Virus record (IMG/VR): IMGVR_UViG_3300029914_000057
Location: 1-43,174 of that record
DNA length: 43,174 bases
Source of the DNA: a virus
Reading direction: 5' to 3' (one strand)
Shown: positions 17,983-25,217 of the stretch, in pieces
How positions within the stretch are numbered: position 1 is the first letter of the stretch
How the letters are laid out: every line of letters starts with the position of its first letter
The notes under the pieces: generated by a model
Told to the model about the DNA's origin: nothing
What the model saw: the letters and a program-made list of their open reading frames with translations, nothing else
Databases searched by the model: none
Made by a program: the position numbers and the translations under genes

Positions 17983-18534
17983 CTATTGGGCAGCCTGATT
18001 TTGTTCTTCGGCCGCTTTCTGTGCGCCCGCGTGAGTATCAAGATCTTCTGAGTAGGCTTTCTCAATATTAGTTGAGTCGATATCATCCATATCGATTTCA
18101 GAATCCATAATTTCTTCGCTTCCTTGGGTAATGTCTTTCATTAGGAATCGTGGCATATTGATAGTTATTAGCCAAACAAGCATTTTTTTAAGTTTTGCTT
18201 TTTTAATTTTTGGACGAAAATCATCGGCGTCTTCAATTTTTACAGGATATACAAGCCATGCTTTTCTATACCCAACTTTAACTCCATATGGTAATAATCT
18301 AGAGGCGCCGGATGGGTCCGGCATTTTGGATAACGGTGATGAAAATGTACATTGGACTCGGTATGCAGCAATTTCGGGGCCCGCTACTAACTCTAGTGTC
18401 TTCCAATTATGAAAGGCATATAACCCATTTTCATCAATAACTCGTTCAAATTCTCGAAGAATAGACATAGCGCTTGCACTTATTGAGACTTGCCTAATAT
18501 TATCGAGAATTTCGCTTATTTTAATATTTGCCAT
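17983..18534 (-). CDS. Late-expressed phage protein, unknown function
   Basis: The 183-residue protein begins MANIKISEILDNIRQ; the I-S-E near the start fits the I/L-x-E pattern noted for other proteins here. Residues about 70-90 contain MPDPSGASRLLPYG. The C-terminal 50 residues are acidic and Ala/Gln-rich. A late-type motif and a GAAGGA ribosome site precede the start. It is probably a virion or assembly component by context; no family is recognised. Confidence 0.7.
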   Translation of the reverse strand: MANIKISEILDNIRQVSISASAMSILREFERVIDENGLYAFHNWKTLELVAGPEIAAYRVQCTFSSPLSKMPDPSGASRLLPYGVKVGYRKAWLVYPVKIEDADDFRPKIKKAKLKKMLVWLITINMPRFLMKDITQGSEEIMDSEIDMDDIDSTNIEKAYSEDLDTHAGAQKAAEEQNQAAQ

Positions 18535-18536
18535 TG

Positions 18537-18587
18537 TTATCCTTCACGCATATTTATCAATGAATATCCCACGAACTTAGTTCGCAT
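18537..18587 (-). CDS. Possible 16-residue leader peptide
   Basis: ATG at 18587 opens a frame of 16 codons (MRTKFVGYSLINMREG) ending in TAA 2 nt before the start of the next gene. GCTAAATA lies 5 nt before this ATG, the same spacing as on several larger late genes. It has no ribosome site and may be chance; the second late motif at 18551-18558 lies inside it. Confidence 0.25.
   Translation of the reverse strand: MRTKFVGYSLINMREG
18551..18558 (-). promoter_or_regulatory. Late-type promoter motif GATAAATA
   Basis: One mismatch from TATAAATA, 16 nt before the start at 18534, with GAAGGA between motif and start. Confidence 0.5.
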
Positions 18588-18592
18588 ACAAG

Positions 18593-18600
18593 TATTTAGC
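18593..18600 (-). promoter_or_regulatory. Late-like motif GCTAAATA
   Basis: The TAAATA core is kept; it lies 5 nt before the ATG of the 16-codon frame. It would be a second, upstream late start for the 17983-18534 gene. Confidence 0.3.
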
Positions 18601-18675
18601 ATTTTTAAAGGAATAATTTGCATTGAAATGCTGCCGGTAAATACTTGGCAGGGTAATTTAGGGGAGACACTTCAT

Positions 18676-19428
18676 ATGTCGAGAACCAAAAAGGTACGCT
18701 CCAACAACGAGTTTTCAGAATCAACTAAGAAAAACAACCCAGATACCGCTCATTATACAATTAAAACAGGAATTAAAAAGGCTGTTCAAATTATCCCACG
18801 CAATATTCACCAAGAAGAATATCTCGAGTATTTATTAAACCCAGAAAAAATGATTGTAATAGTACAAGGTCCAGCCGGCACTGGAAAAACAGTTATGGCG
18901 ATGCTTGCTGCAATTAAGGCATTTAGTGAAAAAAAAGTAAATAAAATTATTTTATGCCGTCCTTCAGTTGGAACCGATGATGAAAATCTCGGATTTCTAC
19001 CGGGTGATATTAATGAAAAATTAGCGCCGTGGCTTCAGGCATTATTTGATGTTCTTTTAGAGTATTTTTCTGCTAAAGAATTGGCAACAATGATTGAAAA
19101 TAAACGGATCGAATGTTTACCATTGATGTATGTGCGCGGACGAAATATTTCATCGTTCGTAATTTTAGATGAATCTCAAAATTGTTCTAAAAAACAAATT
19201 CTTGCTTTAGGTACTAGATTGTGTGAAGGTTCCAAATTAGTATTAACGGGAGATAATGATCAATCAGATAAACGTAGCGGAGATAATGGATTAAAATATT
19301 TTTCAGAGTCACTTAAAAAATACGGTAGAAGTGAGTTTATTGCCAGTATTGAATTTTCGGAAAACGATATTGAAAGGCACCCTGTTGTAAAAGAAGTAAT
19401 CGACATATTTAGAAAAGGGGAAGAATAA
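18676..19428 (+). CDS. phoH: PhoH-like ATPase
   Basis: The 250-residue product has Walker A GPAGTGKT at residues 65-72, then LCRPSVG and GFLPGDINEKL, and Walker B FVILDESQN followed by GTRLCEGSKLVLTGDNDQSD, all typical of PhoH-like P-loop proteins of the SF1-helicase-related fold. PhoH-like genes are common in large phages; their biochemical role, probably RNA-related, is unsettled. The start at 18676 (MSRTKKVRSN) is preceded by GGGGAG; the frame extends upstream but without a ribosome site. It is a single-gene plus-strand unit that ends in a strong terminator. Confidence 0.9.
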   Translation: MSRTKKVRSNNEFSESTKKNNPDTAHYTIKTGIKKAVQIIPRNIHQEEYLEYLLNPEKMIVIVQGPAGTGKTVMAMLAAIKAFSEKKVNKIILCRPSVGTDDENLGFLPGDINEKLAPWLQALFDVLLEYFSAKELATMIENKRIECLPLMYVRGRNISSFVILDESQNCSKKQILALGTRLCEGSKLVLTGDNDQSDKRSGDNGLKYFSESLKKYGRSEFIASIEFSENDIERHPVVKEVIDIFRKGEE

Positions 19429-19435
19429 AATAAGA

Positions 19436-19467
19436 TAAAAACGGTGGCCTGACGGCCACCGTTTTTA
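19436..19467. terminator. Bidirectional intrinsic terminator
   Basis: A 14-bp perfect stem (TAAAAACGGTGGCC with complement) and TGAC loop separates phoH from the convergent thymidine kinase gene. The stop codon of thymidine kinase lies at its right edge. Confidence 0.9.
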
Positions 19468-20028
19468 TGATTCCAATATTGGATCAAAGCATTGCCGACA
19501 TCGCGCCTCGTAAAGAGTATCTGCCCCAACTAATACTCGACTAGTATCAGTGCTTAATCGTTGCGAATGAATTGCGGGTTCCCCGCATTTTACGCATACG
19601 GCTGATAATTTAATAACTTCGTCAGCAATAGCCATCAATTCTGGTATAGGATGAAATGGTTCCCCAGCAAAAGTTGTATCGAGTCCAGCGATAATAACTC
19701 TTTTTCCGGCACGTGCTAGTTCAATAGAAAATGATATTAGTTCATCCCCAAAAAATTGCGCTTCGTCAATTCCTATTACATCAAAATTATTAAGACATAT
19801 TCCGGCAATAGTTTTTAGCTCGCCAGTAGTTTGAACTGTTTTCGCGGAGAAAGTTAATTTGCTGTGTGATGCAATATCGGTTACATTATATCTATTATCG
19901 ATATTTGGTTTGAAACATTGTATTCGTTGTTTTGCAAAGGTAGCTCGGCGCAGCCGCCTTATTAATTCTTCGGATTTTCCTGAGAACATTGGCCCAGTTA
20001 TTACTTCTATCCTACCGCTTTTCATCAT
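19465..20028 (-). CDS. tdk: Thymidine kinase
   Basis: Transfers phosphate from ATP to thymidine to feed dTTP synthesis. Visible are Walker A GPMFSGKS (residues 12-19), the lasso-side RRLRRATFAKQ, Walker B-type GIDEAQFF (about 85-92), and two zinc-binding pairs, C-V-K-C (about 144) and C-R-Q-C near the C-terminus. The 187-residue length is that of bacterial and T4 type-II enzymes. AAAGGAT precedes two tandem ATG codons (20028, 20025), the second better spaced. It overlaps the JAMM peptidase gene by 17 nt at the end of the minus-strand nucleotide/replication operon. Confidence 0.95.
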   Translation of the reverse strand: MMKSGRIEVITGPMFSGKSEELIRRLRRATFAKQRIQCFKPNIDNRYNVTDIASHSKLTFSAKTVQTTGELKTIAGICLNNFDVIGIDEAQFFGDELISFSIELARAGKRVIIAGLDTTFAGEPFHPIPELMAIADEVIKLSAVCVKCGEPAIHSQRLSTDTSRVLVGADTLYEARCRQCFDPILES

Positions 20029-20497
20029 GATCCTTTGATTCCGATATTAGTGTTTCTATTTGTTGCATTTGCTCGTTAAAAAATATTAATCCCCACTGAA
20101 ATACTTTTTTTCTATCGGCAATAGCCATAATACCCATTATGCGATCTTCTAAAATTTCATCTATAAAACCACACGAATTGGTTTCTTTAAACTGATCCGC
20201 GATAAAACCTTTTTTATCAATATAACTGTGCGTTAACACTGCATTTGGGTGGGTATGAATAGTTCCAAAATATTTTAAATTTGTGCCCGCTTCTATTTCT
20301 TCCTCCGCACTCTGATAGGAAATTCCACGGGGGTTAGTTCTGTTAACCGATAAGTCGTCTAAGGCATAGATATAGAGCGTATCCATAACTTGCTTACCTA
20401 GTATGGCAGATATGCATTCGTTTGGATACGCTCTTAGCGCTTTTTGTTTAAATTCATTAACGATATCGTTATGAATAACAACTTGAGTTATGAACAA
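20012..20497 (-). CDS. JAMM/MPN+ metallopeptidase
   Basis: All JAMM zinc-site residues are present and correctly spaced: Glu27 in YPNECISAIL, His81 and His83 in GTIHTHP, seven residues, Ser91 and Asp94 in S-Y-I-D. This is the E / H-x-H-x7-S-x2-D signature of metallo-isopeptidases that cut ubiquitin-like and sulphur-carrier conjugates. The domain is stand-alone (161 residues), with no NlpC/P60 partner as in tail-tip peptidases of the lambda type. It lies between a small unknown gene and thymidine kinase in a non-structural operon, so a cytoplasmic role is likely. Substrate unknown. Confidence 0.8.
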   Translation of the reverse strand: MFITQVVIHNDIVNEFKQKALRAYPNECISAILGKQVMDTLYIYALDDLSVNRTNPRGISYQSAEEEIEAGTNLKYFGTIHTHPNAVLTHSYIDKKGFIADQFKETNSCGFIDEILEDRIMGIMAIADRKKVFQWGLIFFNEQMQQIETLISESKDHDEKR

Positions 20498-20500
20498 GAA

Positions 20501-20797
20501 TTATTCCTCTGTGGTTAATTGCACCGCATCTAATTGTTCCGGATAAATTGCGTGAAAGTAGTCATATACATCTGAATAATTATCAGACGCAAATCGTGAA
20601 TAATCACGGCATTTCTCTATAGTTTTCTTTTTAAGATTTAACACGGTATCAGCTCTGTTTAATTCGGTAGCTCGCAAATTACGAACTAATGAGATATGTT
20701 CGTCCCTAGCTAAATTTCGTGAATCCGAGAAAAAATCTTTTTGACTAGTTGCCTTTTCATTAAGCGGTGCGATGAAAAATGTTGAAACTAAAAACAT
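20501..20797 (-). CDS. Hypothetical protein
   Basis: The 98-residue protein (MFLVSTFFIAPLNEKATSQK at the start) is mostly helical, charged and without a recognisable domain. It follows the gp44-like gene by 10 nt with a strong AAGGAG site and is followed 3 nt later by the JAMM gene. A gp62-like clamp-loader subunit would be expected next to gp44, but T4 gp62 is almost twice as long and I see no support for that assignment. Confidence 0.65.
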   Translation of the reverse strand: MFLVSTFFIAPLNEKATSQKDFFSDSRNLARDEHISLVRNLRATELNRADTVLNLKKKTIEKCRDYSRFASDNYSDVYDYFHAIYPEQLDAVQLTTEE

Positions 20798-20807
20798 TTA
20801 TTGCTCC

Positions 20808-21734
20808 TTATGTAAGTTGTGATAATTCGATAAGCACTGCGCTGCAAAGAATTTCGGCATCTGCGCATACTGGTATTTGAACCATTGCTTTACGAATAAT
20901 TAGAATAGCTTGGTCAGTTAATTCATTAGTATTACCCCATAAATCTAAATTATCATAGCAGAATCGGAAGAATGATTCTAATTCTTCTGGCCGAATTTGC
21001 TCGCAAATTAATTTACGTGCCTCTCTAATTTTTCCAGCCTTGAATAATGCGATAGCATCAATTTTATAATCACTTGATGAAGTACTTTCGTTTTGTTTCA
21101 ACAGTTTTCCATCGACCGAATTTAATTGACAGCTATTAATACCTTTTCGCAGGTCTGGCCAAGTGCCCCTTACATAGTCATCTAGGGTATCAAGGTCAAA
21201 GTCGATATTTTCTGTTAAAAGAATCTCTGCTAATTTAGAAGTAAAATCGGTAACATCCATTTTACAGATTTCAAGACTCTGTGTTCTACTGTGAATTGCC
21301 GGAATAATTCGATTTGGATAATTACAGGTGAGGATGAATCGACTGGAGGATGCGTACTGCTCAAGAATACCCCTTAGTGCTGCTTGAGCAACGGGCGTTA
21401 GCCCGTCGGATTCGTCTAGAACCACAACCTTCATTGTACCAAAGGGCATTGTGCTGGCAAAGGTTGTAATACGATCTCGCATAGTATCGATATTTCGTTC
21501 ACGACTAGCGTTAATCCATAAAACGTCATATGGATCAATATGCAATTCGTTAATTAACATTGCGGCGGCGCTTGATTTACCGGTTCCGGGACTGCCATGT
21601 AGCAAGAGGTTCGGTAGATCTTTATTTTTTACAAATGCTTCGATCTGCAATTTTTGTTGTGGATTACTGAAAACATATTCCGAGAGTGTCTTAGGTCGAT
21701 AACGTTCAGTCCAAAGACTATGTTCAATATTCAT
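20808..21734 (-). CDS. 44: Sliding-clamp loader ATPase, gp44/RFC small-subunit-like
   Basis: A 308-residue AAA+ protein beginning LWTERYRPKTLSEYVF, as clamp loaders do. Walker A GSPGTGKS is at 47-54, Walker B VVVLDES at about 103-109, followed by LTPVAQAALRGILEQY, sensor 1 RFILTCNYPN and the arginine finger HSRTQ. It loads the sliding clamp onto DNA for the phage polymerase. No gp62 partner is evident next to it. A TATAAT box lies 6 nt before the ATG with a plausible -35 at 17 nt, and there is no ribosome site at usual distance, so it may have a leaderless transcript besides read-through from dUTPase. Confidence 0.93.
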   Translation of the reverse strand: MNIEHSLWTERYRPKTLSEYVFSNPQQKLQIEAFVKNKDLPNLLLHGSPGTGKSSAAAMLINELHIDPYDVLWINASRERNIDTMRDRITTFASTMPFGTMKVVVLDESDGLTPVAQAALRGILEQYASSSRFILTCNYPNRIIPAIHSRTQSLEICKMDVTDFTSKLAEILLTENIDFDLDTLDDYVRGTWPDLRKGINSCQLNSVDGKLLKQNESTSSSDYKIDAIALFKAGKIREARKLICEQIRPEELESFFRFCYDNLDLWGNTNELTDQAILIIRKAMVQIPVCADAEILCSAVLIELSQLT

Positions 21735-21740
21735 AAGTCA

Positions 21741-21769
21741 ATTATACTTATTCCTTTCCATCAAAGCAA
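21741..21769 (-). promoter_or_regulatory. Candidate sigma70-type promoter, TATAAT 6 nt before ATG
   Basis: TTGCTT (21764-21769), a 17-nt spacer and a perfect TATAAT (21741-21746) read towards the gp44-like gene. It overlaps the end of the GroES-like gene. The spacing predicts transcription starting on the ATG. Confidence 0.5.
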
Positions 21770-22119
21770 GAGATTTTTGCTAATTCATCTGAGTTAGAAT
21801 ATCCTAAAATTGCCTTAGGATCTGCCCGACGGATGACAATATTTTGTTCTTTAAGTTGTACACCTCTAGACCACCGCCCGTGTTCCACTAATACCCATTG
21901 TCCCGGAATAAGATCATGATTATCGTGGCCAACCGCATAGACTTTAGCCCACCGTGCATGAATACCACGGGATTTTTTATCATCGTCGATCAAGACAATT
22001 CCCATTGGGGTAATTTGTTCTCCAAAATATAAATCTTGAATAAGAACGTCCTTATGCAACGGAATAATTTCCTTAGCCGAAATAATCGGGGGAATTTCGT
22101 TTTGCTTCATTTCTTCCAT
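21748..22119 (-). CDS. Co-chaperonin GroES/gp31-like
   Basis: The 123-residue protein resembles phage GroES-type co-chaperonins: PLHKDVLIQDLYFGEQIT, then GIVLIDDDKKSRGIHARWAK, VYAVGHDN and GQWVLVEHGRWSRGVQL. T4 gp31 replaces host GroES so that GroEL can fold the larger phage capsid protein. The mobile-loop region corresponds to the ITPMGIVLIDDD segment. It overlaps the preceding gene's stop (TAATG) and has an AGGAAA site. It is encoded with replication and nucleotide genes rather than with the head. Confidence 0.82.
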   Translation of the reverse strand: MEEMKQNEIPPIISAKEIIPLHKDVLIQDLYFGEQITPMGIVLIDDDKKSRGIHARWAKVYAVGHDNHDLIPGQWVLVEHGRWSRGVQLKEQNIVIRRADPKAILGYSNSDELAKISCFDGKE

Positions 22120-22388
22120 TATTTCCTACCTTTTTTGTGGTGCTCGGGAAAATCAATTGGCTCTTCAGTCGATGTTGCATCCGATTTAGCTTGTGAAGAT
22201 ACTGGCTTATTTGATGGAACCGTGGCATGTAGTTTAGCTGCTACCGGAGTTACCTGTGTTTGCTCTTCTTTAGCAGTAATTTTCTTAGATGGTTTTAATC
22301 CTACAGGTGTGGCATTTGGATTTTGGTTTCTCATTGCCGACATATCAATCTTTTTGCCTAAGGCAGTTGTTACATAATGTTTTCCCAT
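22119..22388 (-). CDS. Small basic protein, unknown function
   Basis: 89 residues beginning MGKHYVTTALGKKIDMSAMR and continuing as a Lys/Pro/Thr/Ala-rich, probably disordered chain with a basic end (HHKKGRK). KKIDMSAMRNQNPNA may be a short conserved motif. AAAGGAG precedes the start and it follows its neighbour directly. DNA or RNA binding is possible from charge alone; no family is recognised. Confidence 0.6.
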   Translation of the reverse strand: MGKHYVTTALGKKIDMSAMRNQNPNATPVGLKPSKKITAKEEQTQVTPVAAKLHATVPSNKPVSSQAKSDATSTEEPIDFPEHHKKGRK

Positions 22389-22910
22389 TTATTTCTCCTT
22401 TAAAAATTCTTTATAATCTAGATTATAGAGTAGAGCATCAACGCGATGTATTTTTAATAAAAACAAACAATAAGATGAGCAAGAACTCCCACGGCCAACA
22501 CCCCAGACAATATTATTTTTTTCGGCCGTATCTCGTAGATATTTAAGATATCGTAATAAATTTAATAAATTAAATTTTTTGTATAGCGTTAATTCTTCTT
22601 GCACTCTAAGTCGTTGGTCGTCGGTTGCGCACTGATTATATAGCCATAATTCGATATCAAATTGTGAATATTCTTCTGGCATTAACCAGATCTGTTGAAG
22701 CTGAGTATGATATTCTTCTGGAGTAGTTTCTCGAATATTATTCCATAAATTAACATTCGGCATAGCAAGAAAAGTTTCTTTTTTTGCTTGAATATATTTT
22801 TGCCCATTTTTCAAGAATATATTTTCAAAATCTAAATCGGGGTTTTTACGAAGTGCCTCGCAGATTTCTTCTTCTGTATATTCGATTTCACCATACTCGT
22901 CAATTTGCAT
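22389..22910 (-). CDS. Stand-alone protein with a DNA polymerase III alpha-like motif
   Basis: The 173-residue protein is acidic and helical up to about residue 130. Its C-terminus reads NIVWGVGRGSSCSSYCLFLL and then HRVDALLYNLDYKEFLKE. This parallels the bacterial Pol III alpha segment G-x-GRGSAAGS followed by a D-P-L-x-Y-x-L-x-F-E-R-F-L block. Nothing else of a family C polymerase (PHP domain, catalytic aspartates, thumb) is present, so it is not a polymerase on its own. Its start touches the stop of the preceding gene. It may be a domesticated fragment or a convergent motif. Confidence 0.6.
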   Translation of the reverse strand: MQIDEYGEIEYTEEEICEALRKNPDLDFENIFLKNGQKYIQAKKETFLAMPNVNLWNNIRETTPEEYHTQLQQIWLMPEEYSQFDIELWLYNQCATDDQRLRVQEELTLYKKFNLLNLLRYLKYLRDTAEKNNIVWGVGRGSSCSSYCLFLLKIHRVDALLYNLDYKEFLKEK

Positions 22911-23590
22911 TACTTATCCTTATCGTCGTCTTTCTTAATTCCACCTTCTAAAACAAATATTTTTGGATTTTTCTTTTTTGTTTCAGGATCAAAAATAATT
23001 TCTAATAATTCTTCGTCTTCATCATTGGAAGTATTTTCTAATATATCTGCATATATAGTATCCCAATCGAGGTCTAAATCTTTCCAGGAAATATTATCGG
23101 CTGTTTGCTTAATATCCGCGGTTGTAATATCTGATCTATCCCACCAGGCGGTTGGGTGTTCGTCTGTAATATATGCGTAATCTGGAAAATTATTGTAGTC
23201 TTCGATGGTGTACATTATATTATCGGATAGCTCACTTCCAATTATAACACTTTCTATTTCAAAATTCTCTTCTGTTATTGCAGAAAATTTTTGAAATAAC
23301 ATAATGCCGAGGATTTGATCATATGGCTCTTCCGGTAAAAACACTAGATGATTATTGCCAAACATTTCCGATAATTTTAAAATATGTGGATTTTCGGAAT
23401 TTAATATAATACTATTTTCAAAAATTTCTCTCATAAAAAATAAAATTCGTTGGAGAGCGATATTCTGATAATTGCTATTTTCTGTAGCAGTAATAACATT
23501 AACCTTCATTGTATACCGATTTGGCAGAAGTCTATCACCATCACAAATAATAGCAGAAAAATTTAAATCGTAACTAAGTCTAACATTCAT
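22910..23590 (-). CDS. Conserved acidic phage protein, unknown function
   Basis: 226 residues, acidic, with an N-terminal beta-rich part (MNVRLSYDLNFSAIICDGDR) and a C-terminal stretch of Asp/Glu ending in KDDDKDK. The middle contains FLPEEPYDQILGIMLFQKF. AGGGGCC precedes the start. It is coupled to the following gene and belongs to the dUTPase-to-thymidine-kinase operon. I know proteins of this appearance only as uncharacterised T4-like phage genes. Confidence 0.65.
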   Translation of the reverse strand: MNVRLSYDLNFSAIICDGDRLLPNRYTMKVNVITATENSNYQNIALQRILFFMREIFENSIILNSENPHILKLSEMFGNNHLVFLPEEPYDQILGIMLFQKFSAITEENFEIESVIIGSELSDNIMYTIEDYNNFPDYAYITDEHPTAWWDRSDITTADIKQTADNISWKDLDLDWDTIYADILENTSNDEDEELLEIIFDPETKKKNPKIFVLEGGIKKDDDKDK

Positions 23591-23599
23591 AAGAGGCCC

Positions 23600-23842
23600 C
23601 TATCCGATGTTAAGTACACACCCATCATTATCGTCTTCTTCTTTTTTCATATTACGTTTTTTTGTATATTCTTCTAATTTTTTATCAGAACGCTCACTCT
23701 GCTCGTCGATATATTGGCCTAACAGATTCTGGGCTTGCAGTGATAAATTTTGATTTAATGAAAATATAATTTTTTGAAGAGCTAGTATTTTTGAATCTAG
23801 CTCTTCATCCGTTAATTTTTCTAGTAATACATCTATTCCCAT
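23600..23842 (-). CDS. Small charged helical protein
   Basis: 80 residues, starting MGIDVLLEKLTDEELDSKIL and ending in a Lys/Glu/Asp-rich tail (DDNDGCVLNIG). It looks like a short helical hairpin or coiled coil. It is sandwiched directly between dUTPase and the 226-residue unknown in the same operon. Function unknown. Confidence 0.6.
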   Translation of the reverse strand: MGIDVLLEKLTDEELDSKILALQKIIFSLNQNLSLQAQNLLGQYIDEQSERSDKKLEEYTKKRNMKKEEDDNDGCVLNIG

Positions 23843-24394
23843 TTATCGTCCTGTACTACCAAATCCTAAATCAGCACGATTTGAAGTTGGTAATTCATTA
23901 ACTTCGACAATATCAACATTTGTTTTTACTTCTACCGGAATCATTTGAACGATTTTATCTCCGGCTTTTACCGTATAATTTACTTTATTGTGGTTAGTAA
24001 GTAATACTTTAAGTTCACCGGTATACCCGGCATCAATTACTCCGCCCGATACCGTGATTCCTTTAACTGCCATACTTGATCGATCTCGATATAATAGACC
24101 ATAATTAATACCTGTTTCGACTAGCCGAATATCAGCGCGAATATAATTTTCGTTGTTAAATGGATTTACAAAAAGAAGTTTTTCAAACATAGTTCTCGGC
24201 TGCCGTAGGACAACATCATAATCTTCTTCAGCGTCTACGTACCGGGCACTAACAAAGGTATTTACAAGTGTAACTGTATTCTTATTTAAAACGGTATCTT
24301 CGGCGGCATATAGATCAAAGCCTAAATCTTCACCTGCAGTTGATACCGTTGGTAGAATTGCATGTGCGGCTAATTTCTTTACTAACAGTGGCAT
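23843..24394 (-). CDS. dut: dUTPase
   Basis: Hydrolyses dUTP to dUMP and pyrophosphate, keeping uracil out of phage DNA. The 183-residue sequence shows the trimeric dUTPase motifs in order: motif 1 GEDLGFDLYA (about 21-30), motif 2 RDRSSMAVKG, motif 3 GVIDAGYTGELKV, motif 4 GDKIVQMIP and the C-terminal Gly-rich motif 5 ADLGFGSTGR. An insertion between motifs 1 and 2 makes it longer than the usual 150. It opens the minus-strand metabolism operon behind a consensus sigma70-type promoter and an AGGAG ribosome site. Confidence 0.95.
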   Translation of the reverse strand: MPLLVKKLAAHAILPTVSTAGEDLGFDLYAAEDTVLNKNTVTLVNTFVSARYVDAEEDYDVVLRQPRTMFEKLLFVNPFNNENYIRADIRLVETGINYGLLYRDRSSMAVKGITVSGGVIDAGYTGELKVLLTNHNKVNYTVKAGDKIVQMIPVEVKTNVDIVEVNELPTSNRADLGFGSTGR

Positions 24395-24403
24395 AAATTA
24401 AAT

Positions 24404-24437
24404 CTCCTATTAATAATTATAACATTACTAATAGGAG
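24404..24437. repeat. Inverted repeat around the dUTPase promoter -10
   Basis: CTCCTATTA (24404-24412) and TAATAGGAG (24429-24437) are perfect 9-bp arms 16 nt apart, straddling the -10 box and entering the spacer. This is a plausible operator. One arm also contains the ribosome site. Confidence 0.5.
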
Positions 24438-24444
24438 GTGTCAA
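24416..24444 (-). promoter_or_regulatory. Consensus sigma70-type promoter of the dUTPase operon
   Basis: TTGACA (24439-24444), a 17-nt spacer and TATAAT (24416-24421): a perfect match to the bacterial housekeeping consensus. The mRNA leader is about 15 nt with AGGAG. It should be active early with host RNA polymerase. Confidence 0.88.
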
Positions 24445-24445
24445 T

Positions 24446-25192
24446 CTAAAGTGTTGTTAAGTGTGCATATGACCAAATTGAGGTATTGCCTGTGTATTCT
24501 CCGACGCAAACATATATGTTTCCGTTGCCGTATGCAAGTTGCCCAGGTGTATCTGAAGGAATACCTACAGATGTTGGTACATATGATTTTGCAACGCTCA
24601 AACTATTTTTACGAGTAAGAATCCAGTTTGTTCCGTCAGGACTACCTAAGGTAAGCGTATGTGGGCCAGCAGCATTAAATGTTAATACGTTGGTTACCGA
24701 ATTAAAGCCAGTAATACTATTCCCGTGCTGGACTGCTAATCCGCCGAAACTTAAATTATGACTAGAATCTACCGCAGTTACATACAATGTCAATTCGGAA
24801 TAACCTAAATTTGGAAAATTTGTAGGATTAACTGTGGTGGTAACATTACCAGTCCCCGCAAGAGATACCTCATGAAATGTGCCTAATGTAAAATCAAAAT
24901 TTTCTGTGGCCGAAGTAGTTAATGATCCATGATTATAAATCTGTAAGCCGAAATCATTTAATTCTGTATTTGATATCGGCATCCCGCCCATATTATTAAT
25001 ATTTGCATTTGCTCCATAGGTAAGTGCAGATTTAACTACCACCTTATTAATTAAATCATTAATTTCCGCAGCGGTTTCGGCGAAATTGTTCAGAGTGGCA
25101 AGAAAATTACTACGAAAGCCTTGGGTACTCTGATTCACACCCGCTACAGGATAGGTTGGATCGATTGAATTTGGATTAATTTGTGATGCCAT
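24446..25192 (-). CDS. Virion structural protein, fibre-like
   Basis: The 248-residue protein starts INPNSIDPTYPVAGVNQSTQ and continues GFRSNFLATLNNF, an N-terminal pattern I recognise from structural proteins of T4-like marine phages. The rest is beta-rich and low in charge, with a C-terminal GYGN-like segment (GQLAYGNGNIYVC) typical of fibre tips. It has its own late promoter and GGAG ribosome site and follows the large Ig-like protein. An exact place in the virion cannot be given. Confidence 0.7.
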   Translation of the reverse strand: MASQINPNSIDPTYPVAGVNQSTQGFRSNFLATLNNFAETAAEINDLINKVVVKSALTYGANANINNMGGMPISNTELNDFGLQIYNHGSLTTSATENFDFTLGTFHEVSLAGTGNVTTTVNPTNFPNLGYSELTLYVTAVDSSHNLSFGGLAVQHGNSITGFNSVTNVLTFNAAGPHTLTLGSPDGTNWILTRKNSLSVAKSYVPTSVGIPSDTPGQLAYGNGNIYVCVGEYTGNTSIWSYAHLTTL

Positions 25193-25209
25193 ATTATTAT
25201 CTCCTAATG

Positions 25210-25217
25210 TATTTATA
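25210..25217 (-). promoter_or_regulatory. Late promoter TATAAATA
   Basis: Exact consensus, overlapping the stop codon of the upstream 930-residue gene and 17 nt before the start at 25192. Confidence 0.75.

Noticed and set aside
20501-20797. Assignment as clamp-loader subunit gp62
   Set aside because: Only the position next to gp44 supports it; the length and sequence do not.
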